This document shows, piece by piece, positions 37,072-45,347 of a DNA stretch of 64,000 bases. The position numbers and the translations under genes were made by a program. Numbering within the stretch: position 1 is the first letter of the stretch; the number at the start of each line of letters is the position of its first letter. A model generated the notes under the pieces. That model was given only the letters and a program-made list of their open reading frames with translations, had not been told where the DNA came from and ran no database searches. The stretch is from CAVRUD01 sp963849635 (GTDB lineage Bacteria > Chloroflexota > Chloroflexia > Thermomicrobiales > UBA6265): the NCBI GenBank assembly GCA_963849635.1, contig CAWKIA010000024.1:186001-250000 (forward strand). The letters are read 5' to 3'.

Positions 37072-38726
37072 ATGAGCGATAACACGTTGGCCGGCACCGC
37101 GACCGCGACCGCTCCAGCCATCGGGATGCCCGAGGGCACGAGCCTGACCGCGGGCGGCAACGGACTCGCCGACCGCATCTCCCCGAATCCGCTCCGAACC
37201 GGGTTGCAAACCAGCCGCAATCCCGAGCCCTGTGTGATCGTGATCTTCGGGGTGACGGGCGACCTGACCGCCCGCAAGCTGATGCCGGCGTTGTACGACC
37301 TTGCGGTCGAACTCCCGCTGCCGGAGGGTTTTTCGATCGTCGGCGTCTCCCATCGGGACTGGAGCCAGGACGATTTTCGGGCGGAGATGCGCCAGGCAAT
37401 CGTCAAAGGCGCCCGCCGCCCGGTTGATGACGATGGCTGGGATCTCTTTGCCCAGGGGATGTTCTACGTCCGGGGCGATTTCCGCTCGACGAGACCTTCA
37501 ACTCGCTGGGCAAGACGCTCGACCAGATCGACCAGGAACGGGGCACCCACGGTAACCGCCTGTTCTACCTGGCGACCGCGCCCACTTTCTATTCCGACAT
37601 CATTGACGGCCTCGGTCGTACGGGCGTGGCGGAGCGGCAGGACCGGTTCGCAAGCGAAGACGGCGGCTGGCACCGGATCGTGGTCGAGAAGCCGTTTGGG
37701 CATGACCTGGCCAGCGCCCGTGAGCTGATCCGGGACATGGAATCGGTCTTCAATGAGCGTCAGATCTATCGAATCGACCACTATCTGGGCAAAGAGACGG
37801 TTCAAAACGTCCTCGCCTTCCGCTTCGCCAACATCCTCTTCGAGCCAGTCTTCAATCGCTCCTACGTCGACCACGTCCAGATCACGGTGGCGGAGGCGAT
37901 CGGGGTCGAAGGCAGGGGCGGGTACTACGAAGACGCGGGCGCGCTGCGGGACATGGTCCAGAGCCACATGCTCCAGCTCCTCACCGTCGTGGCGATGGAG
38001 CCGCCGGCCGTCTTCAACGGCTCGGCGGTCCGCGACGAGAAGGTGAAGGTCCTGCGCTCGGTCAAGCCGCCGCGCGAGGAAGAGGTCGCCCGCTGGACGG
38101 TGCGCGGTCAGTACGAAGAAGGCTTTATCGCCGGTCGTCCTGTTCCCGCCTATCGGGAAGAGAAGGGCGTCAAGCCGTACTCGAATACGGAGACCTTTGC
38201 CTCGCTCAGGCTCGAGATCGATAACTGGCGCTGGGCCGATGTTCCCTTTTACCTTCGCACCGGCAAGCGCCTGCCCCGGCGAGTGACCGAGATCGCGATC
38301 GAGTTCAAGAAGGTCCCCCACCTGATGTTTCAATCGGTACCGGGGGCGGAGCGATTCGACGTGTCGCCCAATGTGCTTTCGATCCGGATTCAGCCGGACG
38401 AAGGCATCGCCCTGCGGTTCGCGGCCAAGGTCCCGGGCGCGACGACGCAGTTGCGCACGGTCCGGATGGATTTCCTCTATGGGGCGTCGTTCGGTGAGGC
38501 CGGCCCGGATGCGTATGAGCGCCTCCTGCTCGACGCGATGCTGGGCGACCTGACGCTCTTCGCCCGGTGGGACGAGGTCGAGGAGGCCTGGACCCTGATG
38601 CAGCCGATTCTGGATGGCTGGGGCAACGGGATCTCGCCGGTGGTTCCCTACGAAGCGGGTACATGGGGACCGGAAGAGGCGGACGAGTTGCTCGACCGCG
38701 ATGGCCGGCAGTGGCGGAGGCCGTAG
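37072..38726 (+). CDS. zwf: Glucose-6-phosphate dehydrogenase, frameshifted near 37485
   Basis: The enzyme makes 6-phosphogluconolactone and NADPH from glucose-6-phosphate. The nucleotide motif GVTGDLTARKL is read from ATG 37072. After about 37485 the frame changes, continuing with DETFNSLGKTL, then VEKPFGHD and the catalytic RIDHYLGKE. A one-base error accounts for the break. About 50 extra N-terminal residues precede the catalytic core. The TAG touches the ATG of opcA, so the two are coupled. Both halves are fully conserved, arguing against a real pseudogene. Confidence 0.9.
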
Positions 38727-39995
38727 ATGAGCATCTCCGCGGCGATGGATAGCGGGCGACGCCAGGCGAAGGAACTCCTCGCATCCGAATGGGAGGCCGA
38801 CGTTATCGACGGCGCGGCGGTCCACGACGAGTTGCAGCGCCTGCAAACCCAGCGCCTGGAGCAACTCACACCGCCTCCGGTCAATTCTGAGGAGAGCGAC
38901 GGGGTTGCGCCCCGCCCCGGTGGCATGGTGGCCAGGGCAAACACGCTCAATCTCATCGCGGTCGCACAGACGCATGAAGAGGCGGATCGGGTCAAAGAGG
39001 CGATCAGCTACCTGGGCGAGTTCAACCCGGCCCGGGCGCTGCTCCTGGTGACCGATCCCGAGCGGGCGAGCAACAGCTCGATGGACGTCAAAGCCAGCCT
39101 GATGGAGCAACCCGCCGCCAAAGAGCGCCCGCCGGTGACCTTCGAGTGCGTGACACTGGTCGCCGCGCCCAGCGCCGCCGATCGGTTCGCCAGCATCGCC
39201 TCGTCCCTGTTGATCTCGGAACTGCCGGATTTCCTCTGGTGGCCGGGAAGCTCGATCAGTGGGGTCCATTTTGATGACCTGCTCGAGATCTCCGACCGGG
39301 TGATCGTCGACTCGATCGCCTTCAACGATCCCGCCGCCAGCCTGCGGACGCTGGCGAACGTGACCGCGCGCGGACGCGGAGGTCCCCGGCTGGGAGACTT
39401 CACCTGGAGCCGCCTGCGGCCGTGGCGCACGCTCTCCGCCCAGTTCTTCGACCGGGCCGAGTTGCGGCCGTCGTTGGATTACCTTGAGCGGATCGAAATC
39501 AGCTACACCCCGGGGCCGGACGGGGCGATGGGACCGTCGGGATTGCCCGCCGCGCTGTTGTTGACGGGTTGGCTGGCTACTCGCCTCGGGTGGCAACCGA
39601 CCGCGCACGGGCTGGAGCCGGGCCGGTCCGGCGGCTATCGCCTGACGCTGCGCGCTCCGCAGGCGGACAGCGCCCGCTACGGCCGGGAGATCGTCATCCG
39701 GATGCGGCCACTGGCCGACCCAGGAATGCACCATGCCATCGGTGCGATCGAATTGGTCGCGCGCGGCAAGGCACCCGGGTCGTTCAAAGTGCAGCGCCTG
39801 TCGCCGACCTCGCTGTCGACATCGAGCGAGACGCCGACGGTCAACTCCGTCGGCCGGATGGTGATCGTGCCGACACCGACCGACCAGGAACTGCTTGGGT
39901 ACCACTTGAACTCGTTTGGCCGCAATCCGGTCTTCGAGGAGGCGCTACGCTTCATCGCGGGTATCCTTCCAGCCAGCGGCCGTGCGGTCGGCTAG
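38727..39995 (+). CDS. opcA: Glucose-6-phosphate dehydrogenase assembly protein OpcA
   Basis: The 422-residue protein matches OpcA in having the N-terminal TLNLIAVA segment with EISYLG-like motif, LPDFLWWPG, the middle DFTWSRLRPWR and the C-terminal domain (HLNSFGRNPVFEEALRF). OpcA allosterically supports glucose-6-phosphate dehydrogenase in cyanobacteria and actinobacteria; catalysis by the protein itself is not known. Its ATG follows the zwf stop without a gap, a strong sign that the two work together. It is soluble with no membrane segments. Confidence 0.9.
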   Translation: MSISAAMDSGRRQAKELLASEWEADVIDGAAVHDELQRLQTQRLEQLTPPPVNSEESDGVAPRPGGMVARANTLNLIAVAQTHEEADRVKEAISYLGEFNPARALLLVTDPERASNSSMDVKASLMEQPAAKERPPVTFECVTLVAAPSAADRFASIASSLLISELPDFLWWPGSSISGVHFDDLLEISDRVIVDSIAFNDPAASLRTLANVTARGRGGPRLGDFTWSRLRPWRTLSAQFFDRAELRPSLDYLERIEISYTPGPDGAMGPSGLPAALLLTGWLATRLGWQPTAHGLEPGRSGGYRLTLRAPQADSARYGREIVIRMRPLADPGMHHAIGAIELVARGKAPGSFKVQRLSPTSLSTSSETPTVNSVGRMVIVPTPTDQELLGYHLNSFGRNPVFEEALRFIAGILPASGRAVG

Positions 39996-40005
39996 CCGTG
40001 GGGCA

Positions 40006-40136
40006 CGCCAGGTTGAAACCTGACGCTCAACCTACGAAACCTCTCCGAGGTTGATCGCGCTGGCGGGCATGTCCGTCCGCCCCGGGCCCAGTCCCGGAGG
40101 GACTTTGTCGGTTTAGCCTGGGGTTGAAACCCCGGG
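40006..40136. repeat. GGTTGAAACC-type intergenic palindrome cluster, second array
   Basis: CGCCAGGTTGAAACCTGACG (40007-40026) resembles the array at 27008. GTCCCGGAGGGAC lies at 40091-40103 and CCTGGGGTT-GA-AACCCCGGG at 40117-40136. The array fills the gap between opcA and pgl. Confidence 0.75.
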
Positions 40137-40168
40137 TCTGCTCCAATCCAACGTGACATGAGGGTGGA

Positions 40169-40978
40169 ATGGTCGAACAGGCAGGGAGTCCCGCGCCGGT
40201 TAGGACGCTCGATTATGGCGAGCGTGGCACGGTGCTGGTCTACAAGGACGGAGAAGCGCTGGCCCAGGCGGCCGCACAGACCTTTGTCAGGGCGGTGGGC
40301 GAGGCCACGGCGGCGCGCGGATTGGCCTACGTCGCCTTCTCCGGGGGCTCGACGCCGAAGCGAATGGCCGAGCTGTTGGCCGAGCACCCCTACCGCGATC
40401 AGGTGCCGTGGACCGAGATCGAGTTCGCCTGGGGCGACGAGCGCTGGGTATCGCTGTCCAGCCCGGAGAGCAATGCCGGGGTCGCGCAGCGAACGCTCCT
40501 TGACCATGTGCCGGTCTCACCCAGCCGCGTGAACCCCTTCCCCTCGCCGGACGAGATCCCCGATCCGAAGCTGGCGGCGTCGATGTTCGAGACGCAGTTG
40601 AAGATGGTCTTCGGGGTCACCGATGGCGCGCCCCGGTTCGATCTCATCTTCCTCGGTATGGGCGATGATGGCCACACCGCCTCGCTCTTTCCGGGCACGG
40701 CAGCGATCCATGAAGCAGAAGCGATGGTCGCTGCGCATTATGTCGATAAGCTCACGGTCGATCGTTTGACATTCACCCCTCCCCTACTCAATGCTGGCCG
40801 CGAAGTCGTCTTTCTGGTTGGCGGCGCGGGCAAGGCGGAGATGCTCGCAAGGGTGCTCGATGGGCCGATTGATGTCGATGAACTGCCCTCCCAGGTCATC
40901 CGTCCAACTGATGGCTCCCTCACCTGGCTCGTTGATGAAGCGGCCGCGGCGAAGCTCACCGGCCCGGTGAGCGCATAG
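40169..40978 (+). CDS. pgl: 6-phosphogluconolactonase
   Basis: The 269-residue protein hydrolyses the lactone made by glucose-6-phosphate dehydrogenase. It belongs to the NagB/Pgl fold with the family motifs FSGGSTPKRMAELL, EFAWGDERWV and LGMGDDGHTASLFP (catalytic His), and ends FLVGGAGKAEM. An intergenic palindrome array separates it from opcA, so it may have its own transcription. Its TAG is directly followed by the rpiA ATG. Confidence 0.95.
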   Translation: MVEQAGSPAPVRTLDYGERGTVLVYKDGEALAQAAAQTFVRAVGEATAARGLAYVAFSGGSTPKRMAELLAEHPYRDQVPWTEIEFAWGDERWVSLSSPESNAGVAQRTLLDHVPVSPSRVNPFPSPDEIPDPKLAASMFETQLKMVFGVTDGAPRFDLIFLGMGDDGHTASLFPGTAAIHEAEAMVAAHYVDKLTVDRLTFTPPLLNAGREVVFLVGGAGKAEMLARVLDGPIDVDELPSQVIRPTDGSLTWLVDEAAAAKLTGPVSA

Positions 40979-41668
40979 ATGGACGATAAGGAACGACTCC
41001 AGCGCCTGGCGACGGCCGCCGCCGCCGAGGTTCAGCCGGGTACCATCGTCGGGCTTGGCTCCGGCTCCACCGCAGAGGCCGTTGTCGAGGCGCTCGGACG
41101 GCGCATCGCGACCGAAGGGGTGTTCTTCTCCGGTGTGGCCACCTCCCATCGCACATCGGACCTGACCCGCTCGCTCGGTATCACCCTGCGCACCCTGGAC
41201 GAGATCGAGCGGATCGACTTGGGGATTGACGGAGCGGACGAGATCGCCCCGAACCTGGACGTGGTCAAAGGCCGGGGCGGGGCGCTGCTGTACGAGAAAA
41301 TCGTTGCGTTAACCTGCAACAGCTATCTGATCGTGGCGGCGTCCGAGAAAGAGGTCGATCAACTCGGCACGCGCCTGCCGTTGCCGGTCGAGATCATGCC
41401 GCTCGGCTGGCGACAGACCTTGATCCGAGTCGAGAGCCTGGGCCTGCAACCACGGCTGCGTAAGGCAGCGAACGGGTTCGACCCGTACGTGACGGATGGG
41501 GGGCACTGGATTCTGGACTGCGACCCCTCACCGATCGACGACCCGCCTGCCCTGGCGACGGCGCTCAAGGGGTTGGTCGGTGTGGTCGAGCATGGGTTGT
41601 TTATCGGGATTGCCGACCGGGCGATGGTGGTCGATCTGGATGGGACAGTACGGGTGCGAGACCGGTAA
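40979..41668 (+). CDS. rpiA: Ribose-5-phosphate isomerase A
   Basis: The 229-residue protein interconverts ribose-5-phosphate and ribulose-5-phosphate. The RpiA signatures are GLGSGSTAEAVVEAL, DLGIDGADEIAPNL with the catalytic Asp pair, and VVKGRGGALLYEKI with the catalytic Glu and substrate Lys. The C-terminus has the usual GVVEHGLFIG. Start and stop are clear; ATG abuts the pgl stop. A hairpin follows at 41699. Confidence 0.96.
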   Translation: MDDKERLQRLATAAAAEVQPGTIVGLGSGSTAEAVVEALGRRIATEGVFFSGVATSHRTSDLTRSLGITLRTLDEIERIDLGIDGADEIAPNLDVVKGRGGALLYEKIVALTCNSYLIVAASEKEVDQLGTRLPLPVEIMPLGWRQTLIRVESLGLQPRLRKAANGFDPYVTDGGHWILDCDPSPIDDPPALATALKGLVGVVEHGLFIGIADRAMVVDLDGTVRVRDR

Positions 41669-41698
41669 CGGGTGATTTGCAGGGAAGTTGATGCCGGT

Positions 41699-41726
41699 GT
41701 AGGGGCGCGATGAATCGCGCCCCTAC
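41699..41726 (+). terminator. Hairpin after rpiA
   Basis: GTAGGGGCGCGAT and its exact reverse complement (13 bp) are separated by two bases, 30 bases after rpiA. It ends in CCCCTAC followed by AAG, like the other CCCCTACAAG elements here, so it may be a repeat doing duty as terminator. Confidence 0.6.
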
Positions 41727-41767
41727 AAGCCATTTGCCCATTGGCAGCGACCCATCGCCGGGGTTAC

Positions 41768-41900
41768 ACTTAGGTCCAGTCAGGGGGAGTAACCCCGCCC
41801 CGGTGGACCGGGGTGGATCTGCGATCGTCAATCCGTGACGTGTATCCCACGCTCCGGTCGCAGGTGCGAGACCAACCTCTCGCCGGCCAGACCCTGGTCT
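41768..41900 (+). promoter_or_regulatory. yybP-ykoY manganese riboswitch aptamer
   Basis: The leader contains the conserved blocks of the yybP-ykoY Mn2+ riboswitch in order: GGGGAGTA at 41784-41791, CGTCAA at 41826-41831, CGAGACC at 41867-41873 and CAGACC at 41888-41893. In known examples the first and third blocks meet to bind manganese, which opens transcription of a manganese exporter. A T-tract terminator directly overlaps its 3' end, giving a transcriptional switch. The genes downstream are a small acidic/basic protein and a TerC exporter, as expected. Exact pairing edges are my estimate. Confidence 0.88.
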
Positions 41901-41929
41901 CATCCGTTCGGATGCGGCCGGGGTTTTTT
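41892..41929 (+). terminator. Riboswitch expression-platform terminator
   Basis: CCCTGGTC at 41892-41899 pairs with GGCCGGGG at 41916-41923 (two G-T pairs). CATCC and GGATG extend the stem around a GTTC loop, and six T residues follow. The 5' stem shares bases with the aptamer block CAGACC, so manganese binding would compete with the terminator. Confidence 0.88.
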
Positions 41930-41963
41930 GTTGCCCGGCGCCCCACAGAGGGAGGTTTCCCCG

Positions 41964-42185
41964 ATGCTCGACGAACTCCTCGATGTCTTTGAACGTGACC
42001 GCAGACCAGACGAGCGGAAGCCGAGGCGCGGCCTCCGGGGTCTGATCTCGCGCCTCGTGAACGATGACCGAGACGGCCACGACCGCGACCGTCATCGTGA
42101 TCATGACGACGAAGGGCACGATCGCCGCGACCACCGGTATGACGATGACCGGCGCAAGCGGGAACGCTTCGACTTCGACGACTAG
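41964..42185 (+). CDS. Small Asp/Arg/His-rich protein under the manganese riboswitch
   Basis: The 73-residue protein starts 34 bases after the terminator with GGGAGG upstream of ATG 41964. Residues 1-34 look helical (MLDELLDVFERD, GLRGLISRLV). Residues 34-73 are almost all Asp, Arg, His, Lys and Glu (HDRDRHRDHDDEG, YDDDRRK). In total there are 20 Asp, 19 Arg and 5 His. The composition suggests a disordered, metal- or nucleic-acid-interacting tail. Position between a manganese sensor and the exporter suggests a role in manganese buffering or efflux, but no family is recognised. The three-base phase and GC-rich third positions support coding. Confidence 0.7.
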   Translation: MLDELLDVFERDRRPDERKPRRGLRGLISRLVNDDRDGHDRDRHRDHDDEGHDRRDHRYDDDRRKRERFDFDD

Positions 42186-42298
42186 CCCCCCGTTCCGCAC
42201 CGCACGACAGTTGGAACGTATCGCCCCGCGGCCCATGGCCGCGGGGCCATGCGGGCGGCTCCGCGTGAGCGTGTCCGTCCGCCCATGGGGGAGCGCTG

Positions 42299-43270
42299 GT
42301 GGTTGTCGACCTGTTGCCCTGGGCACTTTTTACCGTGTTCGTCGTGGGGGTGCTGGCGCTCGACCTCGGAGTTTTCCATCGTGACGCCCACGCGGTGACA
42401 CGGAGGGAAGCGCTGACCTGGACCGGCATCTGGGTCGGGTTGGCGCTGATCTTCAATGTTGGCGTCTACATCTATCGCGGCCCCGACGCCGGGTTTGAGT
42501 GGACGACCGGCTACCTCATCGAGCAGTCATTGAGCGTCGACAACGTCTTTGTCTGGCTGCTGATCTTCTCCAGGTTCGGCGTGCCGGCTGCTTATCAGCA
42601 CCGCGTCCTCTTCTGGGGCATAGTCGGCGCGCTCGTGCTGCGGGCAATCATGATCGGATTCGCGGGCGTCCTCTTGGGCCAGCTGCACTGGACGATTTAC
42701 GTCTTCGGCGCTTTTCTGATCTTCACCGGATTCCGAATTGCCCGCGGGGGTCATGAGGAGCCAGACATCGAGGGGAACCGCTTGCTGAAATTGGTCCGGC
42801 GAGTCTACCCGGTCACACCCGGGTACGAGGGCCAGAGCCTGACCGTCGTCCGCAACGGTGTCCGCTACATCACGCCCCTCTTCCTGGTGCTGGTGCTGAT
42901 CGAGAGCACCGACCTTGTCTTTGCGGTCGATTCGATCCCTGCGATCTACGCGGTCACGGACGACCCGTTCATCGTCTTCACGTCCAACATCTTCGCCATC
43001 CTCGGACTGCGGTCGCTCTTCTTCGTCATCTCCGGTTACCTGGCCGACTTGAAGTTCCTGACGGCGGCGCTGGCCGCAATCCTGACCTTCGTCGGCACGA
43101 AGATGCTGCTCATCGACGTCTACAAAATCCCCTCGCCGGTCAGCCTCGTGGTGGTAACGAGTATCCTTGCGGTCGCAGTCGGGGCATCGCTGGTACACCG
43201 CAGCCGCCATGGCGTGGTGGAGGGCGGTGACCATGCTGCCCCGCGATCCAGCCTCACCGATCCCGCGTGA
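42299..43270 (+). CDS. TerC/Alx-family manganese exporter
   Basis: The 323-residue membrane protein has about nine hydrophobic segments. It carries the TerC signatures SLSVDNVFVW in the first half and ESTDLVFAVDSIPAIYA in the second, whose acidic residues are thought to bind the metal. TerC/Alx proteins export Mn2+ and are regularly controlled by yybP-ykoY riboswitches, as here. GTG at 42299 has GGGGGAG directly upstream. The gene is followed after 25 bases by an M50 protease gene. Confidence 0.92.
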   Translation: MVVDLLPWALFTVFVVGVLALDLGVFHRDAHAVTRREALTWTGIWVGLALIFNVGVYIYRGPDAGFEWTTGYLIEQSLSVDNVFVWLLIFSRFGVPAAYQHRVLFWGIVGALVLRAIMIGFAGVLLGQLHWTIYVFGAFLIFTGFRIARGGHEEPDIEGNRLLKLVRRVYPVTPGYEGQSLTVVRNGVRYITPLFLVLVLIESTDLVFAVDSIPAIYAVTDDPFIVFTSNIFAILGLRSLFFVISGYLADLKFLTAALAAILTFVGTKMLLIDVYKIPSPVSLVVVTSILAVAVGASLVHRSRHGVVEGGDHAAPRSSLTDPA

Positions 43271-43295
43271 TGCGACCGAGCGAAGGAAACTCGAC

Positions 43296-44492
43296 ATGAA
43301 CGCCAGCGTCAGGCTCGGCACGATCTTTGGGATCCCGATCGGGTTCCACTGGAGCCTCTCGATCGTCTTCGTGCTCCTGGTGTCGTCGCTGGGCGGATCG
43401 TATTTCCCGGGCGGCTATCCAGACTTGAGCGAAAGGGCCGTCTGGACCCTGGCGGTCATCACCGGACTGCTCTTCTTCGTCTCGATCCTGCTCCACGAGC
43501 TGGGTCATGCGGTGGTCGCCCAGCGCGAGGGCATCCCGGTTTCCAGCATTACCCTGTTTGTGTTCGGGGGGCTAGCCTCGATTGCGCAACGGTCACCCAC
43601 TGCCCGGACGGAACTGCGGATCGCAGCCGGTGGCCCCGTCGTCAGCCTCGTCCTGGCCGGAGTTTTCTGGGCGCTCTCACTCGTCTTCAGCAGCATCGAC
43701 GCCATCCAGGCGCCCTGCTCCTGGCTGGCGGTGATCAACCTGTCGCTTCTGCTCTTCAACCTGATTCCTGGGTTTCCGCTCGATGGGGGCCGGATTCTGC
43801 GCGCGCTGATCTGGCAATACACGGGAGACGAGCGGCGGGCGTCGCAGATCGCCCTGTTTACGGGGCAGATCGGGGCCTTCGGGCTAATGGGGCTGGGCGG
43901 GATCATCATCCTGAATGGCAACTTTGCCAGCGGCATCTGGTTCATCGTCATCGGCTGGTTCCTGCAGAACGCGGCCGTCACCGAGACCGCCGGTGGCAAC
44001 CTGGAGCGAATGCTGGAGGGGGTTCGGGTCGAGCAGGTCATGCGGCGGGATTGGCCTCGGGTACCGATCCGACTCAAGGTTCGCCAGCTTGTCGATGACT
44101 ACGTCCTGGGCCAGGGGGCACCCGGTCAGCGGGCGTTCATGGTCGATGACGACGCGATCGATCCGCCGCGGGGACTGGTGACGCTGGCCGAGGTCGCCCT
44201 TATTCCGCAGGACCGCTGGGATTGGACGGGGCTGGCGGACATCATGGTCCCCTGGCCGCGCGTGATCAAAGTCGGTCCGGCCGAGCCGTTGCTCAATGCA
44301 CTGCGCACGATGGACGACCACGGAATCAACCAGATGCCTGTCGTCACCGGAGATGATGGCCTCACGGTCGTTGGCTTGCTGACCCGCGAGCAGGTGCTGC
44401 GCTACCTCCGCCTCCAGGCCGAGCTTGGTCAGCAGGGGCGAGGGCAGGCGGCGTCCACCCGCCCAACGAGCGCGGAATCGCCGGGAAGTTGA
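43296..44492 (+). CDS. Site-2 protease-like M50 peptidase with CBS domains
   Basis: From ATG 43296 the 398-residue protein has six or so membrane segments with the zinc motif HELGH at 67-71 and the second motif FPLDGGRILRA, where the Asp is the third ligand. Two CBS domains follow (about residues 245-370; MVPWPRVIKVGP..., INQMPVVTGDDG). Such proteases cut proteins within the membrane and CBS domains sense adenosine nucleotides. GAAGGA precedes the ATG. It is the last gene of the manganese block, so co-regulation with TerC is plausible. The natural substrate is unknown. Confidence 0.9.
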   Translation: MNASVRLGTIFGIPIGFHWSLSIVFVLLVSSLGGSYFPGGYPDLSERAVWTLAVITGLLFFVSILLHELGHAVVAQREGIPVSSITLFVFGGLASIAQRSPTARTELRIAAGGPVVSLVLAGVFWALSLVFSSIDAIQAPCSWLAVINLSLLLFNLIPGFPLDGGRILRALIWQYTGDERRASQIALFTGQIGAFGLMGLGGIIILNGNFASGIWFIVIGWFLQNAAVTETAGGNLERMLEGVRVEQVMRRDWPRVPIRLKVRQLVDDYVLGQGAPGQRAFMVDDDAIDPPRGLVTLAEVALIPQDRWDWTGLADIMVPWPRVIKVGPAEPLLNALRTMDDHGINQMPVVTGDDGLTVVGLLTREQVLRYLRLQAELGQQGRGQAASTRPTSAESPGS

Positions 44493-44643
44493 TGGCGGGG
44501 CAGTCGCCTCGGTTCACGTAGAGCCGCTTTCCTGGTTCCCATTCAGATATACGTGATCGCCCTGATGTTCCGGCGGTTGCCCTTTTCTATCGTGGTTTCA
44601 ACGCTGATGGACAGCGAGGCACCATGATCGAAGGGAGGACCGA

Positions 44644-45186
44644 ATGAACGCAGGACGATGGACGTTCAAGGTATCGGGGATCTTGCTCGTGCTTGTGGTC
44701 GCCGTCCTGGCGGCGAATCCGGTGGCGGCCGAGCCAAACAACGGCCATCCCACCTACCGTGAGCGGATCGACGCTGCCCGCAAGGGGTGCAAAGACAGCG
44801 GTGGAACGTTTTCGATGACGATCGAAACGTCGCAGGGACGGGCACACACGAAGTGCGCGGAAAAAGATGGAACCACCACAAATTGCACCATCACCATGTC
44901 ATCGTCGGAATGCGAGAACACTCCGCCGGCGGAGAACTCCACAGGATCAGGGTCTGGACGGGTGGTCGACGATATCCCCATCGTCGATGCCGAGATCACG
45001 CAGGCTGATGGGCCGTTGGCGGCGCCCGGAGATGCCCTCCCAGCCATCGAGCAGGATCTGACCGTCGAGGAGCGTGTCGACCCAGGCACTGCCTCGCCCG
45101 TGACCGTGGCAACTGAGGCTGCGCCCATCCAACCGGTTGTGGCGACTCCGATCGAGGTCCTGGAGACGGACGACGAGGACGCGTAA
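44644..45186 (+). CDS. Secreted protein of unknown function
   Basis: The 180-residue protein has a classic Sec signal peptide (VSGILLVLVVAVLAANPVAA, cut near residue 29). The mature region contains five cysteines in a short stretch (CKDSGGTF, TKC, NCTITMSSSEC), suggesting one disulfide-bonded module. The remaining 80 residues are rich in Ala, Pro, Thr, Val and acidic residues, ending in DDEDA. I do not recognise the family. GGGAGG precedes ATG 44644. It lies between the manganese block and the second LuxR-type regulator. Confidence 0.72.
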   Translation: MNAGRWTFKVSGILLVLVVAVLAANPVAAEPNNGHPTYRERIDAARKGCKDSGGTFSMTIETSQGRAHTKCAEKDGTTTNCTITMSSSECENTPPAENSTGSGSGRVVDDIPIVDAEITQADGPLAAPGDALPAIEQDLTVEERVDPGTASPVTVATEAAPIQPVVATPIEVLETDDEDA

Positions 45187-45347
45187 GGGCGTCAGTGATC
45201 GAGGCGGGCCAACTGGAGCGGCGACCACCGGCAATTGACGACACCGTCAAGCAGCCGCCATCATGAGTCTCCGCTCGCTGACCAGCGCGGCGGTTCGGAC
45301 GACTCCGACGTTTCGCCACCGCGGACCGGAAGTTCTCGGAGGGGACG

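Noticed and set aside
37464..39905. An 800-codon open frame antisense to zwf and opcA
   Set aside because: It has no family signal, and it mirrors two genes with clear domains; long antisense frames are expected in GC-rich coding DNA.
41835..41963. Upstream extension of the small Asp/Arg/His-rich protein
   Set aside because: The added codons would lie inside the riboswitch and its terminator; ATG 41964 has a good ribosome site after the T tract.
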